Of a DNA stretch of 64,000 nucleotides, positions 63,946 through 64,000 are shown piece by piece. Source of the DNA: Gautieria morchelliformis (lineage: Eukaryota > Basidiomycota > Agaricomycetes > Gomphales > Gomphaceae); the NCBI GenBank assembly GCA_015179125.1, contig WHVA01000311.1, forward strand, positions 1 through 64,000. Direction: 5' to 3'. The position numbers and the translations under genes are program-made. The notes under the pieces are model-generated. The model was not told the DNA's origin. It ran no database searches and saw only the letters and a program-made list of their open reading frames with translations. The stretch's first letter is position 1. Each line of letters starts with the position of its first letter.

Positions 63946-64000
63946 GGGAGTTTCTTACATACTCTTAGCTTTACTGTCACAGAGCTGTGACTTTAACCCA

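Overview
This window looks like nuclear DNA of a filamentous basidiomycete, probably an agaricomycete. The evidence is short spliced introns of about 50 nt, compact host genes, and a transposon load dominated by Ty3/Gypsy-type LTR elements and Helitrons. I cannot name the species. No rRNA, CRISPR array, operon or prokaryotic signal is visible. Layout: 1-430 is a LINE reverse-transcriptase fragment on the minus strand. About 480-13777 is one degenerate autonomous Helitron (Rep plus Pif1-like helicase). It has been opened by nested insertions: a solo LTR (family A here) that itself received an LTR of family B, an inversion of the middle of the helicase, and a complete, apparently very young Ty3/Gypsy chromovirus (6098-12337). 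That chromovirus has identical 480-bp LTRs, a GACAT target-site duplication (TSD) and a Tf1-like self-priming signature. About 13.9-24.9 kb is the only clearly single-copy host block: an MFS transporter (+), a DNAJC17/Cwf23-like J-protein (-), the ribosome-biogenesis WD40 protein PWP2/UTP1 (+), a small DUF4748-like membrane protein (-) and TFIIE-alpha/TFA1 (-). A rearranged partial copy of PWP2 lies just beyond (24969-25790, -). From about 26 kb to the end the window is layered transposons and repeats: an old LTR-A containing two younger LTR-A insertions (27705-30999); a solo LTR with a hairpin-like end (32056-32639); a deleted Gypsy copy with an extra 3' ORF (32765-35330); a second Helitron terminus (35948); a tRNA-like Pol III head; a solo LTR-B holding a TRIM-like mini-element with an array of covarying hairpins (36797-38211); a copia integrase relic; a DDE transposon relic with a chromodomain ORF (39845-42674); a MITE; and several tandem repeats and fragmentary host-like genes (46-51.5 kb). 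The large minus-strand Gypsy element at 53098-63364 is delimited by 214-bp LTRs and a GGGGA TSD. It carries gag, protease, RT, RNase H, integrase and chromodomain, followed by an accessory ORF ('ORF3') that is also present in the 32-35 kb relic. How it fits together: the host genes serve transcription initiation (TFIIE), splicing-associated chaperoning (DNAJC17-like), small-subunit rRNA processing (PWP2) and transport, and probably are ordinary housekeeping genes. The interest lies in the mobile DNA. Many insertions can be ordered in time because their 5-bp TSDs are still readable. The best candidates for undescribed biology are the Gypsy ORF3 and the covarying hairpin array.
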